From a virus, in IMG/VR virus record IMGVR_UViG_3300027623_000001, positions 1-56,713 of that record: a stretch of DNA of 56,713 nucleotides; one strand, 5' to 3'. A program made the position numbers and the translations under genes. Each line of letters begins with the position of its first letter. Within the stretch, counting starts at the first letter, position 1. The notes under the pieces are model-generated. The model had not been told where the DNA came from and made no database searches. It saw nothing but the letters and a program-made list of their open reading frames with translations. Of this stretch, positions 26,144 through 32,808 are shown one piece after another.

Positions 26144-27436
26144 TCAAGGTATTAACAATTGACAAGCGGCAAGGTCTGCTTGAGCAGTTGCTAGATCCGC
26201 TTGAGCAGTTGCTAGATCCGTGGCTACCAGTAGCGCTGCCTGCTCTGTAGTAGCGAGATCAGCTTCGCAGGTAGCCAAGTCGGCTTGTGCAGTTGCAAGC
26301 GCTGCGAGCGCGGCGGTCTCCGCTTGCTGTGCTGTTAGCAAATCGGCTTCCGCTTGCAGTTGCGCAGCTTCAGCATTAGCTTGGGCCGTCTCCGCAGCAA
26401 TTTGCGCAGCTTCGGCAGTAGCAACATCAGCTTCTAGTCCAATGATTGTCCCTTCTGCTGTCGCTAAATCTGCTTCCGCTGCCGCCTGCAAAGCCTGCGC
26501 ATCAAGTATATCTTGCGCTGTACCTGTATTGGCTAGTAGTGCAGCCGCAAGGTCCGCTTCCGCTGTTGCTAGCGCTGCTTCTGCTGCTGCTTGAGCTGCC
26601 TGGGCATCTAGCACGTCTTGAGCCGTTGAGTTCCCGGCAATTGCCGCAGCCAAATCTATCTGCGCCTGTTCTAAGTCCGCTTCTGTTTGAGTTAACGTTG
26701 CAAGAAGAGTTAAGTTAGCAGTTGTCAAACCTAAGTTAGCAGCTTCTATCACAGCACAATCAAGAGGGGCTGTCACACTGTTAGCTAAGTTAGAAGGACT
26801 TGATATGGAACCGTCCGGATATATCGCTGTTACGTAATACTCATTACCTACTACATGGTTTTCCACAGCATAGCTAGGTGAACCATTTGTGATAGTGTAT
26901 TCATAAACATCATTTCGATATACATTCCACTTAACTGAGTTAACAGGTGGCACCCAGGTCAACAGATCGTTATCATCTAACGAAACATTAGTTGGGATCG
27001 CATTAGCTGTAGAGCCTGAAAAGACTGAACATTCCGTGCTACCTCCTGCACCTATAGGCGTAGTGAAATCATAAGTTACGCTTTGCGAAGCAGAGGGCTG
27101 AGAACATTCTTCATTCGCGTTACAACCTATAACAAAATATTTATAGGTCTCGTTTTCGCTAACTTCAGTATCTGTCCATGCTGTTCCATTAATAAATGAT
27201 CCAACTTCATGTCCATCACGGTATACGCGATAAGATACAGCGCTAGAAGTTTGCTCCCAGTTTAAAACAACGCCACCTGGTTGAGATACGACAACTAGAT
27301 TAACAGGTACAGGTTCCCCGTTATCCATTGTAATACCGTTGCCATGCGTGTGATTCGCTGTTTCGTGCGCATAAGCAAGGGTCGTGGATAGTGTAGCTAG
27401 TATAGCGAAAGGTATAGCTATATGGGCTCGCTTCAT
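26144..27436 (-). CDS. Exported protein with Fn3-like domains and Ala-rich coiled coil
   Basis: A 430-aa protein. It has a clear Sec signal peptide (MKRAH, then a hydrophobic core of about 15 residues, cleavage likely after LAYA, residue 23). A His-rich mature start (HETANHTHGNG) follows. About residues 45-125 and 140-222 look like two fibronectin type III domains (LNWEQTSSAVSYRVYRDG; LTWVPPVNSVKWNVYRN). The last 190 residues are heptad-like repeats of A-x-A-D-L-A-x-A. A Sec signal on a phage protein implies export during infection, as for surface-exclusion or envelope-targeting proteins; the real role is unknown. Confidence 0.75.
   Translation of the reverse strand: MKRAHIAIPFAILATLSTTLAYAHETANHTHGNGITMDNGEPVPVNLVVVSQPGGVVLNWEQTSSAVSYRVYRDGHEVGSFINGTAWTDTEVSENETYKYFVIGCNANEECSQPSASQSVTYDFTTPIGAGGSTECSVFSGSTANAIPTNVSLDDNDLLTWVPPVNSVKWNVYRNDVYEYTITNGSPSYAVENHVVGNEYYVTAIYPDGSISSPSNLANSVTAPLDCAVIEAANLGLTTANLTLLATLTQTEADLEQAQIDLAAAIAGNSTAQDVLDAQAAQAAAEAALATAEADLAAALLANTGTAQDILDAQALQAAAEADLATAEGTIIGLEADVATAEAAQIAAETAQANAEAAQLQAEADLLTAQQAETAALAALATAQADLATCEADLATTEQAALLVATDLATAQADLATAQADLAACQLLIP
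26178..26219 (-). repeat. Perfect 21-bp tandem repeat in coiled-coil gene
   Basis: Two identical 21-base units (26178-26198 and 26199-26219) encode a duplicated seven-residue block of the Ala-Asp-Leu coiled coil. The repeat is in frame and probably arose by slippage, showing how the coil length can change. Confidence 0.9.
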
Positions 27437-27454
27437 AATAAGTGATTCCGGTTA

Positions 27455-27544
27455 TTAATTAAAAAGAAAATATAATGCAGCCAAGCTGAGTACCGGCAGG
27501 ATTGCCGCTACTAGTAAAAGTAGATAAAATTCTTTATGGCACAC
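27455..27544 (-). CDS. Possible 29-aa membrane peptide
   Basis: A GTG at 27544 opens 29 codons giving MCHKEFY followed by an almost wholly hydrophobic segment and a stop at 27455, 19 bp before the start of the exported protein. It lies directly below a strong promoter. The ribosome site is weak, so it may be an untranslated leader. If made, it is a single-span membrane peptide. Confidence 0.35.
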   Translation of the reverse strand: MCHKEFYLLLLVAAILPVLSLAALYFLFN

Positions 27545-27575
27545 AGCTTAAACTCATACTGATTACAACAGGGTT

Positions 27576-27603
27576 ATTATACGCGACTTTGCAACAGTCA
27601 CAA
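27576..27603 (-). promoter_or_regulatory. Promoter for the exported-protein gene (16-bp spacer type)
   Basis: On the coding strand, TTGTGA (27598-27603), 16 bp, then a perfect TATAAT (27576-27581). It lies in the gap between the block of small genes and the exported protein, and has the same 16-bp spacing as the other promoters found in this genome. Confidence 0.65.
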
Positions 27604-27611
27604 CAATAATA

Positions 27612-27950
27612 TTAACCTATGCCTAATAGTGCTTTAATCTCCTCAGCTCTAGCATCTCCACCCGCTTCCCATGCGTAAGTTATCAATTGTTCGGTTATTA
27701 CACTCATAGGGACATTCTCGTCCCAGCTTGCCTGGAACACGCCATAAAAGAAAAAAGACTGTAGGCCATCGTTAACGATACGCTGGTATTGTACGCCAGC
27801 GTCTACCTTATAGCTCCATTCAGGTTGGAGCTGTTCCACGCGCTTACGTGCAGCCATCACAAGCTGTCGCACTTGTGTGTCCTCGCACTGCTCCTCAAAC
27901 TTGATAAGTTCAATAATAAGCTCCGAATCTTGCATATCTAAATAGCTCAC
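27612..27950 (-). CDS. Hypothetical acidic protein, last gene of the small-gene block
   Basis: A 112-aa acidic protein, mostly helical, with the segment LIIELIKFEEQCED near the N-terminus and WSYKVDAGVQYQRIV in the middle. No domain is recognised. It overlaps the upstream zinc-ribbon gene by four bases (coupled start). It lies in the region where phages of this type keep early host-takeover genes. Confidence 0.6.
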   Translation of the reverse strand: MSYLDMQDSELIIELIKFEEQCEDTQVRQLVMAARKRVEQLQPEWSYKVDAGVQYQRIVNDGLQSFFFYGVFQASWDENVPMSVITEQLITYAWEAGGDARAEEIKALLGIG

Positions 27951-28165
27951 ATGCCTCTCCCATATTCAGCAGCACTTTGATCACAAACTTTCATCTTGAC
28001 CGTAAATAAAACCTTTTGACCACACTCCTTGCATTCGCAATTATCGTGATCCGGATCTGTTTGTGTGAATACAACATCTCCAAAAGGCTCGCTCTTAAGC
28101 GGCTTGCCCATATCGCGCTTATCATTACACGTGACACACAAATTATAGTTATAAAAATCGCTCAT
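27947..28165 (-). CDS. Small zinc-ribbon-like protein
   Basis: A 72-aa protein with two cysteine pairs, LCVTC near residues 9-13 and CECKECG near 43-49, spaced as in a zinc ribbon or rubredoxin-like knuckle. The start overlaps the stop of the 49-aa gene upstream (ATGA). Probably a small nucleic-acid or protein-binding factor; function unknown. Confidence 0.62.
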   Translation of the reverse strand: MSDFYNYNLCVTCNDKRDMGKPLKSEPFGDVVFTQTDPDHDNCECKECGQKVLFTVKMKVCDQSAAEYGRGM

Positions 28166-28311
28166 CTCATTTCCTCAATTTGGTATTCAAGCGAATCAAT
28201 TTTGTTAGCTAGATTATCAGCTTCAACTTGATCCATATCCCTACCTTCTCGGTCGTACTGCTCGCGGGCATCCGCGAGCTCCTCGATAAGGTCTTGCAAT
28301 TCGCTGTTCAT
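28162..28311 (-). CDS. Small acidic helical protein (49 aa)
   Basis: An ATG at 28311 with a very strong GGGAGG-type site opens 49 codons ending in the ATGA overlap with the zinc-ribbon gene. The product is almost entirely helix-forming and acidic (ELQDLIEELADAREQYD; a second helix after KIDSLEYQIEEM), likely a helical hairpin or dimer. The strong ribosome site and overlaps on both sides support expression. Confidence 0.65.
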   Translation of the reverse strand: MNSELQDLIEELADAREQYDREGRDMDQVEADNLANKIDSLEYQIEEMR

Positions 28312-28517
28312 CCCCCTACCTCCCAATCTTCGTTCTGCTTCTGCAACTCAACGAAGCTCACCAGGTTTCTTAGTTGCTCCGAACTTAGCGGCATTAGGTC
28401 GAACGTGCTAGCGAAGTGCGAAGCGATAATTTCAGCGTCGCTAGTCTCGCGTAGACAAGCGATTTCGCGAACTAGCGTTTCTATGATGCGTATGTTTAGA
28501 TTTCCGTAATGTGTCAT
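28308..28517 (-). CDS. Hypothetical small protein
   Basis: A 69-aa helical protein starting MTHYGNLNIR, with an AAAGGG site upstream and a four-base overlap with the following gene. No recognised family. It is part of the chain 28517 to 27612, in which each start touches the preceding stop. Confidence 0.58.
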   Translation of the reverse strand: MTHYGNLNIRIIETLVREIACLRETSDAEIIASHFASTFDLMPLSSEQLRNLVSFVELQKQNEDWEVGG

Positions 28518-28529
28518 TAGTAAGCCCTT

Positions 28530-28892
28530 TTATGAAGTGTAAATGTTGAAAAGATAAACAAAGCGTCCGCTAGGTAATTCATGCGTACCTGCAAATTCTT
28601 TATCGTCACGACCACAAGCATTTCGAGCGCCTGGTGCAGTAGCATAAGATTTTTTAGACTGGATTGTATCAAATGGGACAGGAGATACTGGCGTAGTAGC
28701 AGCGTCAACGCCGGCCTGGAAAGCTGCTGCTAATGCAGCTTTCATATTCCAGACTGCTATATCGTGGAAGTCGTCGCTGTCGTTATTGCGTGTCTCTAAC
28801 GTTTCAATGTTGAAACGCTTAACTGCAATAGCTTCTAGCTTCGCGTCGATGTCTGCGTCTGTCATTTGCGAGATTTTTGTAACTGTTGTCAT
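28530..28892 (-). CDS. Hypothetical protein behind its own promoter
   Basis: A 120-aa protein starting MTTVTKISQM. I chose the ATG at 28892 because it has an AAGGA site and because a promoter lies at 28934-28961; starting at 28946 would put the promoter's -10 inside the gene. The sequence has an N-terminal helical part and a C-terminal segment with TAPGARNACGRDD and a YLFNIY strand. No family recognised. Confidence 0.62.
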   Translation of the reverse strand: MTTVTKISQMTDADIDAKLEAIAVKRFNIETLETRNNDSDDFHDIAVWNMKAALAAAFQAGVDAATTPVSPVPFDTIQSKKSYATAPGARNACGRDDKEFAGTHELPSGRFVYLFNIYTS

Positions 28893-28933
28893 TTGCTTAA
28901 TTCCTTCGTAGTTAATTGTTAGTCGATGTGTGC

Positions 28934-28961
28934 AGTATACAGACATCTAGCGATTAAGCAA
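28934..28961 (-). promoter_or_regulatory. Promoter, 16-bp spacer type
   Basis: On the coding strand: TTGCTT (28956-28961), 16 bp ending in TG, TATACT (28934-28939). It is about 42 bp upstream of the ATG at 28892. It closely resembles the promoters at 29309, 29696 and 34360, including the TG before the -10. Confidence 0.72.
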
Positions 28962-28986
28962 CAACTAGATGTCTTTTATTTTTAAC

Positions 28987-29280
28987 CTAAAGAACGCCGT
29001 TGAATACTGCGAATTCTTCATCATCACATTTTTCCATTCTCACAAACTTAGCCGGTGCCCCCAATATCGCGCCCTGTTTGTATGATGCTGCTCGTAATTG
29101 CTTTTCCATTTCTGAATTAATATCATATTTACTTACTAGAACAAATTCACCAGCAATAAAGCATGCGGTCGTTATTCCAAATTGATCAGCGCCGTTTACC
29201 ATAGCAACCGCATTTTGCGTCATTTCGTCAATTAGGTGATCTTGGTTAGTTGTTGACATTACAGTGTTCATGTATTTCAT
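28987..29280 (-). CDS. Hypothetical protein behind its own promoter
   Basis: A 97-aa protein with a small alpha/beta look: helices around LIDEMTQNAVAMV, then strands (TTACFIAGEFVLVSKYD) and a C-terminal EEFAVFNGVL. The start could be at 29280 or at a Met seven codons later; the ribosome site is weak for both. A promoter lies 29 bp upstream. Unknown function. Confidence 0.6.
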   Translation of the reverse strand: MKYMNTVMSTTNQDHLIDEMTQNAVAMVNGADQFGITTACFIAGEFVLVSKYDINSEMEKQLRAASYKQGAILGAPAKFVRMEKCDDEEFAVFNGVL

Positions 29281-29308
29281 TCGCTGTGGTTATGTAAGTG
29301 ATGTGTCC

Positions 29309-29336
29309 AATATACAGTAATTATCACACCTAGCAA
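29309..29336 (-). promoter_or_regulatory. Promoter, 16-bp spacer type
   Basis: On the coding strand: TTGCTA (29331-29336), 16 bp ending in TG, TATATT (29309-29314), then GGAC. It drives the 97-aa gene and probably the genes after it. Confidence 0.72.
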
Positions 29337-29372
29337 CAACTATTTTCACCAGGTGTGATAAATGCGACCTAG

Positions 29373-29669
29373 TTAACACCTCCAACCGGATGGATCGCTT
29401 GCATCAAAATTATCGCTTTCCTCGTGCATTGGCTGCAATACCGATTCCAACAACTCCACCACATCCCAACCAACAGGCTGAGCAACGTCCCAGTTCTCAA
29501 TCTTCTGCAAAGCTGCCTTGGCTTGCTGAATGTGGAACTTCGCAGTTAGCGCGGCAGCATGTTGCATGGCTTCTTCTTTAGTATCGAACTCCGCTGTGAA
29601 GGCTTGCTTAGTGCCTTTCATGATGCGAAATTTGCCTTCTGCTGTTTCGTGTAATTTGCTGAATTTCAT
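29373..29669 (-). CDS. Hypothetical protein behind its own promoter
   Basis: A 98-aa protein starting MKFSKLHETAEGKFRI. The ATG at 29669 is chosen because a promoter occupies 29696-29723, inside any longer reading. The N-terminal part looks like a small beta-hairpin-plus-helix unit (KFRIMKGTKQAFTAEFDTKE), the rest is helical and acidic, ending in WRC. No family recognised. Confidence 0.62.
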   Translation of the reverse strand: MKFSKLHETAEGKFRIMKGTKQAFTAEFDTKEEAMQHAAALTAKFHIQQAKAALQKIENWDVAQPVGWDVVELLESVLQPMHEESDNFDASDPSGWRC

Positions 29670-29695
29670 TATTAAGCCCCGTAGTTGATAAGTCC

Positions 29696-29723
29696 AATAT
29701 ACAGACGTTATCGGGCCTGGCAA
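29696..29723 (-). promoter_or_regulatory. Promoter, 16-bp spacer type
   Basis: On the coding strand: TTGCCA (29718-29723), 16 bp ending in TG, TATATT (29696-29701), then GGAC, as in the promoter at 29309. It is 27 bp upstream of the ATG at 29669 and settles that start. Confidence 0.72.
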
Positions 29724-29779
29724 GCGAAACTTGAGAGAAGATGTGGTAAATGTGACTTCAGTCACAAAAAGGGGAAGTT

Positions 29780-29823
29780 CTACAGACTTCCATAGAAGTC
29801 TAGAAGTCTGTAGAAGTCTGTAG
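29780..29823 (-). terminator. Terminator built on tandem 10-bp repeats
   Basis: The arms ctacagacttc (29780-29790) and gaagtctgtag (29803-29813, or again 29813-29823) give a perfect 11-bp stem with a 12- or 22-nt loop. On the coding strand the stem is followed after a few bases by CCCCTTTTT (29766-29774 region). It lies right after the stop of the 96-aa gene. The unit tagaagtctg is repeated exactly at 29801-29810 and 29811-29820. Confidence 0.65.
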
Positions 29824-29826
29824 GCG

Positions 29827-30117
29827 TTAAGACTCGTCCTTATCTAACTCGATTAGCTGCATCGCAGACTTGAGCACTATATCTAAATCACTACCGTATA
29901 CAACGAAGCCGCCACTAGGCGTATTAGGAAAGAAGTCAAGCCTTACAACAATATCACGCTCTATCATATCTTTCATAACAGCCATATCGATATCCTTAGC
30001 TTCATTCTCCGTAAGCGTCTTAAGTAACCAGGCTTGGGCGCTTAAGCGTTCTATTAAATGCGGATCAACGTCCAGCACGAAGCCGCATTTGCATAGCCTT
30101 ATAAAATCATTCATCAT
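29827..30117 (-). CDS. Hypothetical acidic protein
   Basis: A 96-aa protein starting MMNDFIRLCKCG, with an AGAGGA site ten bases upstream and an overlap with the stop of the preceding gene; a longer reading from 30201 would overlap that gene by nearly 100 bases. The C-terminal half has a strand-turn pattern (GGFVVYGSDLDIV). Followed directly by a terminator, so it closes an early transcript. Unknown function. Confidence 0.58.
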   Translation of the reverse strand: MMNDFIRLCKCGFVLDVDPHLIERLSAQAWLLKTLTENEAKDIDMAVMKDMIERDIVVRLDFFPNTPSGGFVVYGSDLDIVLKSAMQLIELDKDES

Positions 30118-30394
30118 CGTTAAGGCGTCCTCTTCTTGTTTTCGGATCTGAGTTAAGCTGCTCAAGTAATGTCCCCAAATTAAAGCAAGATGATACATCA
30201 ATAGTCCCGTTTGTTATTACGTGCCATTTCCTAAGTGTTGTAAATGAAAGCTTCCCAAGCTTGACGCCATTAGCGAACAATTCGTTATCCCTAACATCAT
30301 TATAATAAACGGATACGACTCCATGCTTAATCGAATATTTCTTATCTGATGCTGCCATAATAATACTTTGCTCTATGATGGATTGAACGGGCAT
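30107..30394 (-). CDS. Hypothetical basic protein
   Basis: A 95-aa protein, beta-rich in its first two thirds (YSIKHGVVSVYYNDVRD, then GVKLGKLSFTTLRKW) and helical at the end. The start at 30394 has a weak GTGAG site; an internal Met 12 codons later is possible. Overlaps the downstream gene by about 11 bases. No family recognised. Confidence 0.55.
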   Translation of the reverse strand: MPVQSIIEQSIIMAASDKKYSIKHGVVSVYYNDVRDNELFANGVKLGKLSFTTLRKWHVITNGTIDVSSCFNLGTLLEQLNSDPKTRRGRLNDDE

Positions 30395-30436
30395 TATAGC
30401 TCACTTTTATTTGTGTGTTTTCCGTGCAAGATATTG

Positions 30437-30691
30437 CTAACCGTTACCGCCTGTATTATTTACTAGATCATTAATCACAGTCATATTTCCAAGTTCAATA
30501 TTCTTACCCACAAGTTCCATAATATACGCTGAACTGTGCTTAGTTTGATCTTGTAACGCAATAACTATACCTACCATTTGTGACATGAGCGCTAGTATCT
30601 CTTCAGCAGACATCTTATCCGAATGTTTATTAACAATAGATTCAACGTCTTTTTTGAGTTGTTGATGAAATTCATTAGTAGGTATATCCAT
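30437..30691 (-). CDS. Hypothetical helical protein
   Basis: An 84-aa, helix-rich protein (VESIVNKHSDKMSAEEILALM in the first half). Its ATG overlaps the upstream stop in a TAATG context, so the two are coupled. No recognised motif. Confidence 0.57.
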   Translation of the reverse strand: MDIPTNEFHQQLKKDVESIVNKHSDKMSAEEILALMSQMVGIVIALQDQTKHSSAYIMELVGKNIELGNMTVINDLVNNTGGNG

Positions 30692-30909
30692 TATTTGATA
30701 AGCTCCACGTCTACCGCTGAATAGACAACAGGTTTAGAATCTGCCTTAGCGACTGTATAACTACGCATCAAAGGATTATAATCAGGAAACACATCGATTG
30801 TGTGGTCCTCTAACCCGTTAACTTTACAGTAAGCATAGAATACCCTCGCGCAGAAATGATCCATAACTGCGAGCGCTATGCCGTTCTTAAGTATCAGTGT
30901 TCTCGTCAT
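30691..30909 (-). CDS. Hypothetical protein
   Basis: A 72-aa protein starting MTRTLILKNG. The ATG at 30909 is preferred over 30918 because the AGGAGG site directly abuts the latter but lies nine bases from the former. The start is inside the 3' end of the upstream coiled-coil gene. A beta-rich N-terminus and an aromatic segment (CARVFYAYCKVNG) are seen; function unknown. Confidence 0.57.
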   Translation of the reverse strand: MTRTLILKNGIALAVMDHFCARVFYAYCKVNGLEDHTIDVFPDYNPLMRSYTVAKADSKPVVYSAVDVELIK

Positions 30910-31153
30910 CAAAAGCATCCTCCTCTAAAGGCGTCTTATCTACCGCAGGATCGACATTAGCATCTATGTATAAGTCCCGAAGCTGAGCTTCTAAACGAAT
31001 CACTACATGCTGAGCCTTCCACAGTTGTGCTTCCAGGCTTGATATAGCAGCCAGCTGATCTGTTTTTTCTTCCAGCGCCTGGAAAGCCTCTCTAGCAGAC
31101 TCATAGTCTTCTTTTAGTTTCTTGCCACCGCGCAGATTACTAAATTTATCCAT
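30887..31153 (-). CDS. Hypothetical coiled-coil protein
   Basis: An 88-aa protein. Residues about 12-65 are predicted coiled coil (EDYESAREAFQALEEKTDQ and following heptads) with a basic start (NLRGGKKLK) and a strongly acidic tail. The ATG overlaps the stop of the membrane protein upstream. Function unknown. Confidence 0.58.
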   Translation of the reverse strand: MDKFSNLRGGKKLKEDYESAREAFQALEEKTDQLAAISSLEAQLWKAQHVVIRLEAQLRDLYIDANVDPAVDKTPLEEDAFDDENTDT

Positions 31154-31373
31154 CGTCTTTATTCCTGTTAACAGCCCCAGTGAAGCCTTTCTTAAATGAT
31201 GCGCAAAAAGTTACGCAGAAGTTAATTATAAACGCTAACAGTCCTAGCGGATAGATAAGGTTTACTATTAACACGTATCTAAACTGCACCTTAGTAACTC
31301 TCTTGCTTAGTATATGCAGAGTAATGAAAAGGAAAACAAGATAACCACAAATGTACCACTGTATCCAACTCAT
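31146..31373 (-). CDS. Small two-span membrane protein
   Basis: A 75-aa protein with hydrophobic segments at about residues 8-24 and 34-57 joined by a short basic loop (KRVTKVQFR) and a basic C-terminus; by the positive-inside rule both the loop and tail could be cytoplasmic only if one span is re-entrant, so topology is unsure. It lies in the early block, which suggests an effect on the host membrane, such as superinfection exclusion. That role is speculation. Confidence 0.58.
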   Translation of the reverse strand: MSWIQWYICGYLVFLFITLHILSKRVTKVQFRYVLIVNLIYPLGLLAFIINFCVTFCASFKKGFTGAVNRNKDDG

Positions 31374-31606
31374 TTATTAGGCTCTCCCGTATAATCCTCG
31401 TTTAGACCGAATCTGTTTACTGCACCGGCAGCAGTTACTATTGATACAAGCTCATCGGTATCTGTCCTTCTAATTTGATGGATACCTAACAGATAGTTAG
31501 CAATCATCGCGCAGCCAAATTGCCCTGTAGCCTTAGCCATCTCCAATTGTACAATATCAAAAGAACAGTGCATTTCATTACTAGTTATAGCTATAGGCAT
31601 AGTCAA
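31370..31606 (-). CDS. Hypothetical protein
   Basis: A 78-aa protein with Met/Ala-rich helices (LEMAKATGQFGCAMIANYL) and a C-terminal ELVSIVTAAGAVNRFG. It overlaps both neighbours by four bases (ATGA type), indicating coupled translation. No recognised family. Confidence 0.56.
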   Translation of the reverse strand: MTMPIAITSNEMHCSFDIVQLEMAKATGQFGCAMIANYLLGIHQIRRTDTDELVSIVTAAGAVNRFGLNEDYTGEPNK

Positions 31607-31830
31607 TCCTTAAAGATCATTTTCATGCCCATTACAGTAGGCGGGTTTATGTGTACTGTCGCGTCAAAGCCTATATCGGGAACGTGCAGGCAAGCGAAGT
31701 CAAATTGAGGACGTGTCACGTACACTCGCTTAGGCAGTGTAGAGTCATGTTTATCATGATGGGCTCTAACTGCATTATTGAGTTCCGTTAATGTGAAACG
31801 TGCGGGTAGGTGTGTTATATCTAAAATCAT
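31603..31830 (-). CDS. Hypothetical protein
   Basis: A 75-aa protein with His-rich segment RAHHDKHDSTLPKRVYV and a strand-rich C-terminus ending in GMKMIF. It starts directly after the stop of the upstream gene and overlaps the next by four bases. No recognised family. Confidence 0.56.
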   Translation of the reverse strand: MILDITHLPARFTLTELNNAVRAHHDKHDSTLPKRVYVTRPQFDFACLHVPDIGFDATVHINPPTVMGMKMIFKD

Positions 31831-32058
31831 TTAATGTATGTCCTCGAATTTAAAACAAGCGTCTACAACACCTCGATCAAACGCTTTCTCTTGTGGAATT
31901 TTATTGAATATATGATTACATGCTTTACGTCTAATCAATTCAATTTCCCAGTTACGCAAAAAGAATACCTTGCATGCCCATAGGTATCCGCGCTCGTAAG
32001 CTTTATCGCATGCGTTTTGAATGCGTTCCTCTTTCCAGTCCTTATACCATTTAAACAT
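31831..32058 (-). CDS. Hypothetical basic helical protein
   Basis: A 75-aa protein starting MFKWYKDWKEER, with an AGGAGA site six bases upstream; the longer reading from 32103 would overlap the upstream gene and lacks this site. It is helical, with four or five Cys residues (CDKAYERGYLWACK and others) and many aromatics. Function unknown. Confidence 0.58.
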   Translation of the reverse strand: MFKWYKDWKEERIQNACDKAYERGYLWACKVFFLRNWEIELIRRKACNHIFNKIPQEKAFDRGVVDACFKFEDIH

Positions 32059-32059
32059 G

Positions 32060-32401
32060 TTATCTCCTCTGTTGTAACTGTTGTAACTGTTGTATATGTA
32101 CATTGGCTAGTGTAACGGATCGCTCTATCATCCATTCTAGCTGTTCCTCTTGGAATGCTTTTATGTCATCGCGTGTAAATAGTTCAGCGCTTAAATGCTT
32201 TAATGCTTCCGCTAAATATTCATCACTATGATTAGGTCCATAACTATAGAACTTTGGATTGTCCGGAACAGGCTCGGGCATTGTGTTATTCCATATCATT
32301 CGAATAGTATAAAACAGATGGTCCGTAGTCATTTCTGTTACTGCTGTTACTGTGCCTTTGTTGCGCCAGTAAAAAGGTATCTCGCTTTTAAATATGTTCA
32401 T
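32060..32401 (-). CDS. Hypothetical protein with glutamine-leucine repeat tail
   Basis: A 113-aa protein. The C-terminus is a QQL repeat coded by three tandem copies of caacagtta, followed by two Arg and a stop two bases before the next ATG. The body is acidic and helical. A GAGGAG site precedes the ATG. The upstream 155 bp contain inverted repeats. Confidence 0.57.
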   Translation of the reverse strand: MNIFKSEIPFYWRNKGTVTAVTEMTTDHLFYTIRMIWNNTMPEPVPDNPKFYSYGPNHSDEYLAEALKHLSAELFTRDDIKAFQEEQLEWMIERSVTLANVHIQQLQQLQQRR

Positions 32402-32427
32402 GATAACTCCTCTAGATAATGCCAGCT

Positions 32428-32450
32428 AACTGTACGTTAATTGTACAGTT
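32428..32450. promoter_or_regulatory. Operator-like palindrome
   Basis: The sequence aactgtac / gtacagtt is a perfect 8-bp inverted repeat with a 7-nt loop, 27 bp upstream of the 113-aa gene. It could be an operator or a 5' leader hairpin. No clear promoter of the 16-bp spacer type lies beside it. Confidence 0.4.
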
Positions 32451-32503
32451 ATTTAATTTACAATCCTAGATCAGGAACTTTTATAGTGCGGGTAGTTTTG
32501 TTT

Positions 32504-32535
32504 GCTTGTCGTTGCTTGTCCCTAGTACGACAAGC
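32504..32535. repeat. Direct plus inverted repeat in intergenic region
   Basis: The 7-mer gcttgtc occurs at 32504-32510 and 32514-32520, and its complement gacaagc at 32529-32535, so two alternative stems are possible. It lies 22 bp after the stop of the 83-aa leftward gene. It has no T tract, so it may be a factor-dependent stop or an RNA-processing element. Confidence 0.4.
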
Positions 32536-32556
32536 GTACTTAATAACAGTACGTTA

Positions 32557-32808
32557 TCAGTAAATCTTACCGTTAAGCGTAGCGTCGTCGTGTATGCAAA
32601 GGATGAACTCATCATCATCTACCTTTTTACAACTCCACTGTACAAAGTTCTTAGGCGCGTCTTTTAAGTGCAGCTTAAGACGTGTCTTATCAATACTGGC
32701 ATAGAGCATGCTCCCAGCAACGTTGACGCCTACATGCACATCTTGACATATTGTTAGTGCATGGCTAAATGATTTAATCGATTTAATTTTCTCTTCTGCT
32801 GTACTCAT
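32557..32808 (-). CDS. Hypothetical protein
   Basis: An 83-aa protein with helices at the start (STAEEKIKSIKSFSHAL) and strands at the end (WSCKKVDDDEFILCIHDD). Overlaps the 403-aa gene by four bases (coupled). It is followed by a 155-bp region with inverted repeats, so it may end this transcript. Unknown function. Confidence 0.57.
   Translation of the reverse strand: MSTAEEKIKSIKSFSHALTICQDVHVGVNVAGSMLYASIDKTRLKLHLKDAPKNFVQWSCKKVDDDEFILCIHDDATLNGKIY

Noticed and set aside
26220-26718. Plus-strand frames rich in Ala, Ser and Leu opposite the coiled-coil gene
   Set aside because: They mirror the Ala-Asp-Leu repeats of the gene on the other strand and are low complexity.
29670-29765. Longer N-terminus for the 98-aa gene
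   Set aside because: A strong promoter lies inside it, and an ATG with a GGGGC site follows at 29669.
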